Shown: positions 34,040-45,668, numbered from the stretch's first letter. The stretch: DNA of 64,000 nucleotides from Hofstenia miamia (GCA_004352715.1 SCFE01000018.1:155166-219165); one strand, 5' to 3'. The notes: generated from the sequence alone by a model not told the origin. Made by a program: numbers and translations.

Positions 34040-34700
34040 GTTGTCAACAAAAGCAGGGGGTAATACAATGACTATCTTTTACAGAAACTTTAAATGTTCT
34101 GGAAAGTTGCGAATAAGTCAAAAACAAATACTAGAAGCGTCCGTCCTTTAAAAATTTCGAGAAATGAAAAGCAGAGATTGATGAACTAAACTTTGAAAAA
34201 TCCTATTTTTTCTGGAATAGACATAGCTCAAATGTTCATAGAAAGGACTGGAATTTCAGTTCACCATTCGACAGTGCATCGGTTATGGGGTAGTCACATG
34301 CAAAAATTGTACGTAACATCACAAATTTGCACGAAGAAAAACGACGGAGTTGTGCAGAAACTTATCGAAAATACAGTTTTCAGGAAGTTTTTCTCTCAGA
34401 GGAGTGTATTTTTCAGTTGTTTCAAAACAAAGTCAAGATTTTGTGCAGTAGTCAGCAAGAAGGCTCCATGAAAAAGTCGTCAAAATTGTGTTAGCGTTTG
34501 TTGCATATGCAACTGCTTTATACCGTAACGGCTGGGTATTGGAGGAAGATAGCACAACCCCTAACACCTCCTATGAAAAAAAGTTTCATGTCTGCAGTGG
34601 CAATAAAATTTTACAGGTATCAATTATTTGGAAAGCATGTGGGCTATAATCAAGAACTTCGTCGAAAAGAGTCGCAACATGGAACTTTTTGAAGCCAATA
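34040..34700 (+). pseudogene. Tc1-like transposase remnant
   Basis: Plus-strand fragments resemble the N-terminal DNA-binding half of Tc1 transposases: a SGKVANKSKTNTRSVRP helix-turn-helix piece, then NPIFSGIDIAQMFIERTG and VHHSTVHRLW. Later frames carry scraps toward the catalytic core but with several shifts and stops. No terminal inverted repeats were identified. Confidence 0.6.
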
Positions 34701-34768
34701 ATGACAATTTATAAAACATCTTTATGTACGTTCTACAAATTCAACAAATTTCCCTAATTTTCAGACTC

Positions 34769-34945
34769 CAAATTTTCATAGCAAACGCACTTTTGTTAAA
34801 AGGCATGCAAAATCGAAGAAAAAACAAATGCAAAATTCTATTATTAATACCTCAATCCGTCTTTGGAATGAATTGCTTATAGAAATTATTAAAGCCAAGT
34901 CTCTAAAAACCTTTAAAACAAAAATAACACAATTATATAGATAAT
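34769..34945 (+). pseudogene. LINE C-terminal tail fragment
   Basis: Open frame with SIRLWNELLIEIIKAKSL followed by a TFKTKITQLYR end and stop, the conserved tail of LINE ORF2 proteins. The upstream part is missing (5' truncation) and a (TA)n tract follows at 35069. Confidence 0.7.
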
Positions 34946-35063
34946 AGAGTAAACCTGAATTATTCGAATATAACTGGAGAGGTTTCAAATTTATTAACGC
35001 TGACTATAGTACTAAATGAAATAGAAATACCGTGATTCAAATTTAATAAATATTTTCTTGTAA

Positions 35064-35068
<5 letters not shown>

Positions 35069-35095
<27 letters not shown>

Positions 35096-35101
35096 NNNNN
35101 N
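35069..35101. repeat. (TA)n tract and six Ns
   Basis: TA repeat ending in six undetermined bases (35096-35101), followed by TTATTATTATTATTAC. Confidence 0.9.
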
Positions 35102-35210
35102 TTATTATTATTATTACATCATCAGCATGTGTCTGTAGCAATAAAGAAATTGCAAAAGCAAGTTTCAGCAAAAATTTTTTGTGACAGTCACCAAAAAAAG
35201 CGTTCGCATA

Positions 35211-35512
35211 CAATTAATTCATGAATAATGAGGAGGGGTGGCTAAATATGTGAATATTAATACATTACATGGCCAAACTATAAATAATTTTAAAGTGTAC
35301 GTTTGTAGTTTTAGAACATTGAAAGGACTAGTATATTGAAATAATCATATATTTTTTGTTAATGAACTTGTTATGTACACTGAAAAATAGCACTAATATT
35401 AAATTTCATAAATTCTTGTTATTACCCAGAAATTGTTTTATATTTAACAGAACTTATATTGTATGTATATATACAAAAGGTATATTTATCCATATATACA
35501 TAATAAATAAGC
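35211..35512 (+). repeat. Dispersed repeat, copy 2 (inverted relative to 183-490)
   Basis: About 300 bp matching the reverse complement of 183-490. The piece just upstream (35148-35212) matches 564-605 in direct orientation. Confidence 0.75.
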
Positions 35513-35559
35513 AAGTAAAAAATTGGTTACATTTTGAACAATAGATTGCAAACAAATAT

Positions 35560-36580
35560 GTTTGCCAACAAATATTATAACAAAAGAGAATATGTTCCAA
35601 TGACGTCAAAGATACACAGACTGTCAAAGTACACAATTACATCATAGTCATACCCGCGAAGGTCAAAAGGTCAAATGTACCACGGGGTGGACTCGCTTTT
35701 ATACTACTTCTCATCCGAAATTCCGGACGCTATTGTTATTTTGAATGCGCCAGAATTAACATCAACTGTTAATTATAATTGCAGCTGTACTTAAAATGAT
35801 CTGTTTCCCAGGAAGCTTAGCATTCAAACGCCATCAATAAATAAAATAATTATTGAATTAATGCCGTCTTAGGGCACTTTCAACATGTGCGCTTACCTGA
35901 AACCGTAACCGACTTTTCTAAGATTTTGTACCCGAAACCGAACCGTCGATTCTCCCGAACCGATTCAAACTGCTGAGTGCGCCCCAGAAGGGGAGATGGC
36001 TAGCCACCCCCTAAATCCGGCCCTGTGAACACACAATTCTCCATATCGAACACCATTGCCATTAGTTTCGTTTCTTAAACAGGCATAAAAATGTAAAGAG
36101 CCTATTATCGCTCACTAACCTATTATTATTGACACACTTCTATAAAGTGTTGTTCATTTTTAAGGTCACCCTAAAATACTTTTTGAAAATTTGGCAAATA
36201 ATTGGACAATTCATAATTCTTAAAAATGGAAGTTTGCCAAATATTTACCAAATAATAAATATTTGTACAATTTGTGCAATCATTAATTTACAGCTTATTT
36301 GATTAAATACACATGTAAATAATCTATAATAGACTATTTCGAATATTTTTGAAACCAATATAAGGATAATTTTAACCTTTCTTGATTACAATGGTAAACA
36401 ATTAAAAATTATATGCATAGGAATAATTTACGCAAAATTTTAATACGTAATTAGTACTATAGGGTGCCAAACAAAAAACAAAAGGATATTTGATATGGAT
36501 ATCTATATAGTATTAGTTGTTTGCATTTTAGTTAGCAATACTATATAGCAATAGTATTTAATTATTTTTTATTTCATCTT
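35560..36580. other. Intergenic DNA with hAT-like end fragments
   Basis: No gene supported. ACCGAACCGTCGATTCTCCC-like text at about 35925-35970 resembles the TCGGGT-rich ends of the element at 24402-24737, and GGCTAGCCACCCCC to GGCCCTG at 35998-36025 looks like a solitary hAT end. Confidence 0.35.
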
Positions 36581-36587
36581 AGTTATA

Positions 36588-36824
36588 ATGTCTCAACTTA
36601 CAGACTTGCAGCCGAAAGTAATTACTTTATTTAAAGAAGAAAATCCAAAGTGGGGACCCATAAATTGCAAAAAAATAATCCCTAATTTTTTTTTGCCGCT
36701 TTCAGCGATAATCAATTTTAATAGTTACAACAAGGTCATGGACTACTTTATTTGGACTGTTTTATTATCCAAAACTCAATACCTAAGGCTGAAATTAAAA
36801 GAATTACTGATCTCAAAACGGTAA
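36588..36824 (+). CDS. Small unrecognised open frame
   Basis: 78 codons from ATG. The start (MSQLTDLQPKVITLFKEENP) and a basic C-terminal end could be a decayed DNA-binding start of a transposase, but no diagnostic motif is present. Neither a signal peptide nor a splice partner was found. I list it only because the frame has normal amino-acid composition. Confidence 0.2.
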   Translation: MSQLTDLQPKVITLFKEENPKWGPINCKKIIPNFFLPLSAIINFNSYNKVMDYFIWTVLLSKTQYLRLKLKELLISKR

Positions 36825-37280
36825 TTACAGAAGCCTAGTATTATCACCTTTGTTCTTATACTTTATGGTCGCACCAGAAATGATTTTTAAATTTATCAAA
36901 TTATAAATGTTGAAATTTTAATGTATAATTGCCAAAAATCCGAGGACATTGTTACGAATTATACTGTATACTAGCAGTTTATATGATAAGTTTTCCCTTA
37001 TATCTATTTCTTAGATAACTTAATATTACTCTAATATTTGCTATTTATGGAAATTGAACGTATTGTATAAATCTAGGCAAGGATTTTCAATGTAAATAGA
37101 ATCAAACAGTTTTTCAATTTTCAGTATTACTATTATCCAGAATTATAATTTGAATACAAACGGTCTGCCCTTGACTACATGTAATACACTCAATAAATGA
37201 TTTTTTCCAGTTCAATTAATTAGGTAAACATTAATGAAGTTTGAAATCTTCACAAAATTTCCAAAAAATACTAACAAACT

Positions 37281-37660
37281 TTATAAATATTCAAATAACA
37301 AATGAATGAAATGTATAAAAAAGAATTCAAATTGTTCTAAAAACGGGAAGAATAGAGGGAGAAGTTCCACTTGATAAACGCCAATTAAAGCTCCTATTGC
37401 TACGTCAAAGACATGATGCCGCGCTAGCATAACCCTAGAGATGCCAACCGCCGTAGCCCATGTTAATAAAATGAAACTCAATGGCGTAGAAAGCAACAAT
37501 ATTTTGGACAGCAAAACTGCAATTGAAAAAGAACGAGTTGTATGACCTGAAGGAAATGAGAATTGATCAGCTGCTAGCATAAAAGAATCATCTGGAATTG
37601 GTCTTTGTCTTCTAATTGTTACTTTAAGAACTACTATAACCAAAATATCCAATATTAACA
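37281..37660 (-). CDS. PLPP6: PLPP6-like last exon with PAP2 catalytic motifs
   Basis: Begins after TTTTTAG at 37661-37662 and ends at a stop at 37281. Holds all three phosphatase motifs. Confidence 0.88.
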
Positions 37661-38726
37661 CTAAAAATATTTATGATTAACATTAAAACACAAATTGTAG
37701 ATTGATGGTTTAACAGGTTTATATTAGAAAAATAAGTGTGTCCAAGCAAAATTAATATAACAGCACATTACTATTTAATGGGTGCATTAGAGCATTAAGA
37801 AAATGTAAATTTATGTATATTATAAATGAATTGTTGCAAATCAATAAATATAATTGTGAATAGATGTTTTGAAAGTTATGTGCAACAGTAAAATTTAAGA
37901 CTCTGGTGAAGAACTGAATGTAAATTGCTTTAACTTAAAGGTTAAGAGGCAAAGTATATAGAACTTCCAATGTTATGTAAACGGGTTAAAAGAAATTCAA
38001 CCTGAGATTTCTGGGCTTCTCAGGCCTGGTGGGGGATTTCCTCTCTGCATTTGACTATGGTATTGAAAAAAAATCCTGCGCAAAGATTCTCTGCATCAGC
38101 AGTAATTTGATGCCACCAATATTTTTGATGAAATAAAGTTCCAAATTTGGGGATTTTTAAAATGTATTAAATATATGGATTTTAAAAGTTTGAAATGATG
38201 AATTTCATTAGAATTCATTCCTAAATTATCAAATATAATGTCTATATTACATACTTTTTTATCATACAAACAATAATAAGAGGATCTCACAAAAATTGGA
38301 AGACTATACCTCTGGTTGAAATACAATCCCATATATAAAAGTTAAATGTTTTTCATACAGCAGGCCTTGTATATTAAATGTCCCTTGACCATAAGCTATT
38401 TAAAATCAACCTTGCAAGTGTGCAGAGATTTGCGCAATATCACCTTTGAGGCATTCATTTTAAAATCAATTATTTAGAGTCTTTGCAATGCATTGATAAT
38501 AAATATAAATATACGCTGCTTACAAGAAATGAGCCGCAAAGGGTTTTGCAATGGATAAGATCTGGAAAAATTTGAAACAAACCATAGAATCGCAATCGGA
38601 AACCAAAGAAGGCCATGGCCAGAAACTTCAAGTACAGTCATAAGTGGCTTTAGAAATGCACAGGAAGACTGATCTGTAGCACATACTGCACATAACTTCG
38701 AAAGCCTTTTATCAAGGCATATTACC
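37281..38726 (-). CDS. PLPP6: PLPP6-like polyisoprenoid/lipid phosphatase, two C-terminal exons
   Basis: The exons 38726-38524 and 37660-37281 join in phase 1 (T from the first, TG from the second, giving Leu) to an open frame of about 194 codons. It carries the full PAP2 signature: KVTIRRQRP (K-X6-RP), PSGH, and SRVMLARHHVFD (SR-X5-H-X3-D), with hydrophobic helices between. LEVSGHG in the first exon is characteristic of PLPP6 (PPAPDC2), an ER and nuclear-envelope enzyme that removes phosphate from presqualene and isoprenoid diphosphates. The human gene is intronless, as I recall; here there are introns. The 38726 acceptor needs an upstream exon ending two bases into a codon; none was found, and LINE C begins about 90 bp away, so the N-terminal exon may lie far to the right or in a gap. 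Confidence 0.88.
38524..38726 (-). CDS. PLPP6: PLPP6-like exon with LEVSGHG
   Basis: 203 nt between TTTTAG and GTAAGC. Encodes a piece with LDKRLSKLCAVCA and LEVSGHGLLWFPIAILWF, aligned with the region before the PAP2 core in PLPP6. Confidence 0.85.
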
Positions 38727-38815
38727 CTAAAATATACGGAAATTATACACAACATTTTACTTTAGGGAATTGTATTAGACATTAGGATGTTTTAAAATTT
38801 GATCAATATATACAC

Positions 38816-39966
38816 ATGGGACCCGACAGTGTTGGTCGCATGTCATGTGCTCTCTCCAACAAAGTTAAAGATATTTTATTTGATAGAATTTCTGATGAAT
38901 CCAAAGCAGTTAAATGCATTTCTGGTAAAGCAAAAACACCCCTTTATCAATTATTTCATCATCTGGATAAAGAATTAGCTGCAGAAGCCCTACTGTGTTT
39001 ATATAGATTACGATGACGTGTCACAACGCGCAATAAATTCAAATTCAATCACAGATAACAACAGTATACATGTTAACGACATATTTTCAACTGATGTTGC
39101 TAAAGCCAGCAATCTAACGCCGGGATTCTTGAAACGCTGTGCAAAAGAAATTCCACAACGCACTTCGCTGTTATGTATTGGTAACTCAATTTTGAATATG
39201 TACGTGCTAAGTAACTTTTGAAAGACAGAGTTTGTAGTTTCAACTCTTATCTCAGCAAGTCTACAAGAGATCATAAAAATATTTGTAACTCCTATGAAAA
39301 TACACATGTCAACACTATCGTAGTAAATACACGACTTATTGATGCTCTAAATGCAACAGAAGACAAGGAAACAAAAGTGAAAGCATTCAGAGAAAATTTA
39401 TTATAGTTTCTTGATAAACTTGCAAAAATTCACTCCTAAGGAAATTATATTATTAGAAATTTCTCCAATATGTAAAGAGGGAAAAATAGAAAGAAACAAG
39501 TACATATATTATTTTAATGAAGTTATAAAAAAATTGCTGAAAACAATAAATCTATTCGTCGCATAAAAATCTTCAACCATTTCATTAGGGGAGAAAATAC
39601 CAAATTATAGAAAAAATGATCGCAAAAGATGGTATCCACCTTTCACGCATTGGGCTATCATCTGTAGTAAAACAAACTAAAACATTTTTTGGACATTATG
39701 CATCTACATCTAAATTTGTACCTCGCTATAAACCAAGGTCTACTTACTCATCATCTGAAAGAATTGAATCTGGAAAGAGTTACAGAAATGCGGCACATCA
39801 AAGTATCGTCGTCAAGAACACTGTTAATAGAAATCACTTCATGACAAGTGATGAAGAGCTAAATTTCTTTTTTAAAAAAGCTCTCCTTATTAATAAATTA
39901 GCATGGATTCTTCAAAAAGGTACATTTTGCTTTTTTAATATTAATTACGACATCCCTCTATTATAA
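38816..39966 (+). pseudogene. LINE C ORF1 with SGNH-esterase-like domain, broken
   Basis: Several frames are needed. Recognisable blocks are RTSLLCIGNSIL (the GDS-like nucleophile block, here GNS), EIILLEISPIC followed by NKYIYYFNEVIKKLL, and DGIHLSRIGLSSVV (the Asp/His block). This order is that of the esterase domain carried in ORF1 by CR1/L2-type LINEs. Stops and frameshifts at about 39220, 39406 and 39560 make it a pseudogene. The part before 39.0 kb is unrecognised. Confidence 0.6.
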
Positions 39967-39976
39967 CTGTTGTAAC

Positions 39977-40198
39977 TTGAAGTATGTAACCATATACCCG
40001 AGACTGTCACGCAGTGTGATACGTAAATTGCCATGTAAATTTGCTGCTAATTTGAATAATTTTATTAAATGTCAACAAAATAAGCTAATATTCGAAGCAA
40101 TAAAATTTTTTCTGCTGCTGCTATTAACTGCTTTACTTCTTCTATCTAGAAACATCGAACTAAATCCTCCGATAGCCAAATCTAAAATCTGCTCTTGA
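39977..40198 (+). pseudogene. LINE C ORF2 N terminus with degenerate 2A-like peptide
   Basis: The 73-codon frame ends in a leucine run followed by SRNIELNPPIA. The 2A self-separating peptide of several LINE families reads D-I/V-E-x-N-P-G-P after a leucine-rich stretch; here the Asp is Asn, and the final G-P pair is P-I. So the site is recognisable but should no longer work. The frame stops just after it. Confidence 0.55.
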
Positions 40199-40199
40199 G

Positions 40200-40810
40200 C
40201 CATACAAAGGCAATATAAAGATAGCTTATCTAAATATAAGAAGCATGCAAGCTCATCAGGTCGAATTTAATGAGATTTGAGTCCCTGGGTATGCATACCA
40301 TTTTCGGATTTACAGAAACGTGGCTCAACACAAACACGCATAAAGATTTGTTTAATTTGAATAAAAATATTTACTGTACTTTCCATAAACCTAGATCAAA
40401 AAGAGGAGGTTTGATGTTACAAACCCTAAATATTTCAATCCTATAAGACGCGATAAACTCGAAACAAGTAATGAGGTAATCTTAGCTTTATTAAACATCA
40501 GTTACTGCCCTAAAAAACATTATTGCAAAGATTTTATGGAAACCCTCACAAATGAAGCATTCGATGCTTTATCCTCTGGCAATGAAATATTAATAATGAG
40601 AGATTACAACATAAATTACCTATCTTCAAAGGAGCAGCATTACATTGACTATATGTGTGACGATTAGCAGTTAAAAATAAGAATAAATCTCTAATTGATT
40701 ATGCTCTGACAAATATTGAAAGCATCAGTCTTACACCTCATTTTTAATTCCTTTTCGGATCATAATTTATATGATTATATATCAAAGAATTTGTTTAGTA
40801 GAACTTCCCG
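40200..40810 (+). pseudogene. LINE C endonuclease remnant
   Basis: AYLNIRSMQAHQ, then after a shift GFTETWLNTNTH, then KRGGLML and RDYNINYLSS (GDFNIN type with Gly to Arg), then an SDH-like end near 40760. At least three frame changes. Confidence 0.65.
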
Positions 40811-41356
40811 GAAAAAATAAGATCACGCAGTTTTATGCACTTTGACCATGAAAAGTTCCCTATGTATCTAACTCAAACTCCGTGGGATTGCATATATACC
40901 ATGAATGACCATAGTGACATGTGTAATTATATTCTAAAGCAAGATAAGGTCTTGATAAGTTTGCACCGTTTAAATTCAAATACATTAAAATAGGTAGAGT
41001 GCACTAAAGCAAATGAGAAGAACGTAAAAGAACTCCAAGTTAGAAAGAAAGAGGCGTGTGATAAACTTGCTAGAAACCGCACACAAGAAAACCTTGATAA
41101 CTACCAGTCATAAAACGTAAGTATTATCAAGCAACAACAAAACAAGACGAGAAATACGCAAAGCAGCGCTACAATGACTTTATTCAGACTAGTAAAAAAA
41201 GCACTATCTAAATAAATTCCTGAATGAGGAAAAACGACATGCTTCGGATACTTTTGAAATGAAAATTAGAAATGAGTTATGCAGTGATGCAAAAAAATCT
41301 CAAATCATATCAATATTATTTTCAGAGATCTAGGAACATATAAAGGAAATTATTTC

Positions 41357-42755
41357 ATGTATGAAAATAAAATTAAGCAGGTGGAACATGTCTTCGATTT
41401 TCGTTTGATTCATGTTAATGAACTATACAATGCTGTAAGTGAACTTGATCCTAATGTCTCAACTGGTAGCAGTGGCATCCCAATATTTATTATCAAGAAG
41501 TACATCAAAATATTCTCTGTCCAAATATTTATTATCAAGAAGTACGTCAAAATATTCTCTGTCCCAATATTTATTATCAAGAAGTACATCAAAATATTCT
41601 CTGTCCCAATATTTATTATCAAGAAGTACATCAAAATATTCTTTGAACGCTTGCTCTTTGCATTTAACTTCGCAATTTCTCAGTTTATTTATCCTCAGTC
41701 TAGAAGTTGCTGACATTACGCCTATTATCAAGAGCGTTAACCCAACAAACTGCCTAAATTATCGGCTAATTTCAATCACTAATCCGATATCCAAATTATT
41801 TGAGAAATTACTATGTAGTCAAATAATTAACTACCTTAAAGAATTCGAAATTCTGTCAAAATATCCGTTTGGTTTCCGCAAAGATCACAGCACCTGTGAT
41901 GCTCTATTATCATTAACTGAAAGCATACGGTATTATCTAAATAAGAACATCTGTAGTAGTGCTGCATTTCTTGACCTAAGTAAAGCCTTTGACAGCTTAG
42001 ATTACAATATTTTATTGAGTAAATTGCAATGCTACGGATTTAGTGCTGAGCTTAGAAACTTGCTAGGTAGTTTTCTATTTAATAGAAAACAACTAGTACA
42101 AATAAATGGTACATTCTCCAATTATGTAGTGACAAGTAAAGGCGACCCGCAAGGCACAACCCTGGGACCACTGTTATTCAACTTGTATGTCAATGAATTG
42201 CCTGAATTTTTGAAAAATTGCTGCATAATTCAATATGCAGTCGATATCTGCCTTATAAATAGGCATGAAATTCCAATTGTTGCCACGCAAAATTTGGAAG
42301 TGAGCCTAAATGTAGCTGTGAATTACTTCATGCAAAATAAACTGACTGTTAAAGAAAAAACGCAGTTCATTATATTTCACCCAGGCAAAAATAGAATTTC
42401 TGCTAATGATATTACCCTCAGTGTTTCTGGTAATACAGATCCTATTCAGCAATTGCAACAAATCGAATATTTAGGGGACGAGATTGATAAAGGACTCAAT
42501 TATGATGGCTTTGCTAAAGAAAAGATTCGTAAAATTGCCATAGGTGTTGAATATCTGAAGAAAGTTAGGAAAATTGCTCGAAATAAGCAGATGATAAATA
42601 CGTTTGTCCTGAGTCACTTCAATTACGCTTGTATGATTTTAAACAATTTAACCTTAATACAAAAAGATCGAATAAACAAGTTGTTTAATTGGAGTATTTG
42701 CACAATGTTTTCTGTAGATAAATTACAAGTCGCTCATGTACATGTCTATGTTTAA
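41357..42755 (+). pseudogene. LINE C reverse transcriptase
   Basis: After a four-fold 42-bp repeat, the second frame reads through RT blocks: ISKLFEKL, YPFGFRKDHST, FLDLSKAFDSLDY (first catalytic Asp), GDPQGTTLGPLLFNLYVNEL, and QYAVDICL. The usual YADD box is YAVD, so one catalytic Asp is lost. The frame stops at 42755; tail-like sequence with FSSTICRMWNKLN continues in another frame to about 43.0 kb. Confidence 0.8.
41481..41646 (+). repeat. Four tandem 42-bp units within LINE C coding region
   Basis: The unit encodes PIFIIKKYIKIFSV and occurs four times in frame, the second with Gln and Val changes and the last ending FFE. LINE B has a single copy of the equivalent segment (IPVFILKKYIKYFSE), so this is a local expansion. 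Confidence 0.9.
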
Positions 42756-43149
42756 TAGTCTCGTCTATATTTACAAACGTATAGACCAAATCATCAAAAA
42801 AATTGTATCTTAACTAATATCACATACAATAAGCGATCAAACAAATTAATTAATACAATACAAATCAAAAGCAAAGCCTGGAACAAGTCATTTTCCTCGA
42901 CCATTTGTCGCATGTGGAATAAGCTTAATTGTAACATGAGAGCAGCACCTAATATTACTTCAAAAAGGTTTTAAAGGAAAACCTTCTAGCATATCAATAT
43001 GCTCAAGATTATAGTAAACTAAATAATATGTGGCGTAAATATTAATTAGCAGCAAATAGTCTTTATTTTATTATTTTTGTAATTATGTGAAATATTTAAT
43101 TGTATCTTTTGTATTCTATTTTAATTTATGTGTTGTAGCTTAGTTAATT

Positions 43150-45515
43150 TTAACACTAGGAAGTCCCTTCCTACTGGGCGGATACAGACACAGCGTCTGG
43201 TGAGTTCTGATTTCGCTTCCAACTCTGGCTACACACATATTGAGGCAGCCAAATTCTTTTACTCTTATTGTTTTATATTCTATATGTCCCCCACATAAAA
43301 ATCTGCCGGTTTGCTATTAATTTTACGTGACGCAAAAAGCCTTCTTGAAAAGCACTCACATGATTGGCTGACAGGCGCAGGGAATGGGTATGACGCATTT
43401 CATTGCATTCGAGCGCACAAGTGCAAGAAGAATAAGTCGTCCAAGCCGACAACATTTTTTCAACTTGAGGAAAGCGATGCTCCTGTTGATGAGAGCGATG
43501 CCGAAGAAGAGGATATCGAGGAAGCTGAAATTGATGAGGAAAAAAGGGAAGAAGATGAGAGCGCAGAAGAAAATCCTGTCGATTCCGAAAGCAGTGATGA
43601 AGAACCAACTGAATATTTCCGGGGTCGTGATGGAACTAAGTGGTTAAAAGTCCTCCTTCAACAGGAAGAAGAAACGCCGTCAACATTGTTGTTGAGAACG
43701 AACCTAAGCCAGCCACGCAAACTGAACAGCGCACGATAGAAAGCACTTTTGCTCTATTCGTCACTGACAACATGCTGCAAAAAATTGTGAAATGGACAAA
43801 CAAATCAGCAGAAATGCACGTAGAACAAGAGACAAGACAAGGAAACAAGAGCGGACTCATGGCAAGATTGAGAGATACGGATCTGATTGAACACAAAGCC
43901 TTTATTGGCTGCCTCCTTTTCATCGGTATTTCTAAGTCGAGACACGAAAGTTTAGAGGAGCTTTGGAACAGTGAAATAGGTAGACTGCTTCTTCGAGCGC
44001 TTCATTCGCTTTGATAACAAAGACACTCGTCAAGAAAGACAAGAACGTGACAAACTTGCTGCTTTTCGTGATATTTGGGAACTTTTCTTGTCAAAATGCA
44101 GGCAAAGCTTCATACCAGGCCCCAATGTCCCACTTGATGAAAAATTAGTCGGATTTCGCGGGCGTTGCAAATTTCGTGTGTACATGCCTATGAAGCCAGA
44201 CAAATATGGTCTAAAATATGGATTCCATCACATTCTTCAACGGTTTATTTGCAAAATGCCCAGATCTATTTGGGTAAGACTGGAAACTTGCCTGAAGTTG
44301 GATTGGCCCAGCGTGTTGTGCATGACCTTTCTCGGCCTTTGGAAGGTTTTGGACGAAATATTACTTGTGATAATTTTTTGACAAGCATTCCCGCCGCTCA
44401 AAGCATATTGCAAAAGAAACTAACAATTCTTGGAATTATTCGAAGCAACAAATGGCAGTTACCATCCGAATTTTGCAAGAACAAACGCCGTGTACTCTCT
44501 TTGGATTCAGCGATCGAATGTCTCTTTATTCCTATGTGCCGAAAAAAGAAGCAGCCGTAAATATTATCTCAACGATACCACCTGACAATCAAATATCTGA
44601 AAGAGAAGACCGAAAACCCAAAGTTATCCTTGCATACAACAAAAGCAAAGGTGCTGTTGACACGGTTGATCAGGTCGTGCCCGGTTACAGTTGCTCGCGC
44701 CAAACCAGAAGATGGCCAACAAAACTTTGGTTCAATACGATCGACTTGGCTGTATGGAACGCCTTCGTGATTTGGACGAGTCACAACCCACAATACATGG
44801 ACGGAAAGCTGAATCGGCGACGTCTCTTCTTTCTCGAACTGAGAAAGAGTATTATATTCATAAACGTTCAATGACGCTCTCAAAATCCAAGCCTTCCTCT
44901 CCTATTACGACACGTTATGGAGCAGGCGGGAGTCCAGCATATCGAAAAAGCCCATGAAAGAATTCCATCCCAATCATCAACGGCTACGAGAGGGGGCTGC
45001 TGCATTTGAGTCATATAAACAAACTCGAACGGCTTGTTCATCCTGCAAAAGATTTGTGTGTAAGGAACATTCGCAAGCATTCGTCAAGTGTTTTTAAAGT
45101 GTTAAGCTATGTGACGTTTATTGCTATTGCTGTAACTTTTGTAACACTCGTGTAAGGTTATACACGTGTATACAGTCCGTAAAGAAGTCTTTGTTATGTT
45201 TTAATAATTCATTACAATTGCCTGTTAGCAATTTCCCTTCACATATATTCAATATAATGAAAAGAAACAGCTTTTATGCACCAGATGCAGCGCCTGTATC
45301 CGCACAGAAAGTGTTACAAATCTGACCGCACAGCAGGAGGGTTAAATGCATTTGTAATGCCTCACGTTTTAAGAATTTACATAGAAAAAAAGCTTATTTT
45401 GTTCTTATGACACTTTTCTTTCATTTGCTTTGTCTTTGTTTGTGTTACCTGAATGCGTCAATTCTGACAAATGCATGAATTTAAGATATAGAATCATTGG
45501 ACTTTCTAGTGTTAA
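43150..45515 (+). mobile_element. piggyBac element with TTAA duplications
   Basis: TTAA at 43150-43153 and 45512-45515 border 13-bp inverted ends (CACTAGGAAGTCC and the complement of CACTAGAAAGTCC). A second, subterminal inverted pair of 25 bp lies at 43178-43202 and 45279-45303 (starts GCGGATACAG). TTAA targeting and the encoded transposase fit piggyBac. Length about 2.37 kb, normal for the family. Confidence 0.92.
43311..45080 (+). pseudogene. piggyBac transposase, broken by frameshifts
   Basis: The N-terminal part is acidic (Glu/Asp/Ser-rich, 43430-43620), as in the family. The core follows in shifting frames: IGCLLFIGISKSRHESLEEL; PLDEKLVGFRGRCKFRVYMP with the first catalytic Asp of DE; ITCDNFLTSIPAA with the second; and KGAVDTVDQ with the third. 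A RRWPTKLWFNTIDLAVWNA block and a Cys-containing C-terminal end (CSSCKRF-like near 45035) complete it. All catalytic residues are readable, but at least four frame changes (about 43.64, 44.0, 44.25, 44.45 kb) and stops make it inactive. Confidence 0.88.
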
Positions 45516-45634
45516 TGTATTTTGTTGTTTGTATAAATTTTTGTAAATCTGTAAATATGTTTATATGTATTTATGTATTACAAATTTGTATACATGATGT
45601 GGGCAGCAATGTACAAAATTTACGTAATAAAGCT

Positions 45635-45640
<6 letters not shown>

Positions 45641-45668
<28 letters not shown>
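45641..45668. repeat. (TA)n tract
   Basis: Directly after AATAAAGCTATTGAA, likely the 3' end of LINE C. Confidence 0.9.

Noticed and set aside
43311-43739. Acidic protein as a separate host gene
   Set aside because: It lies between piggyBac TIRs and is the normal acidic N terminus of that transposase.
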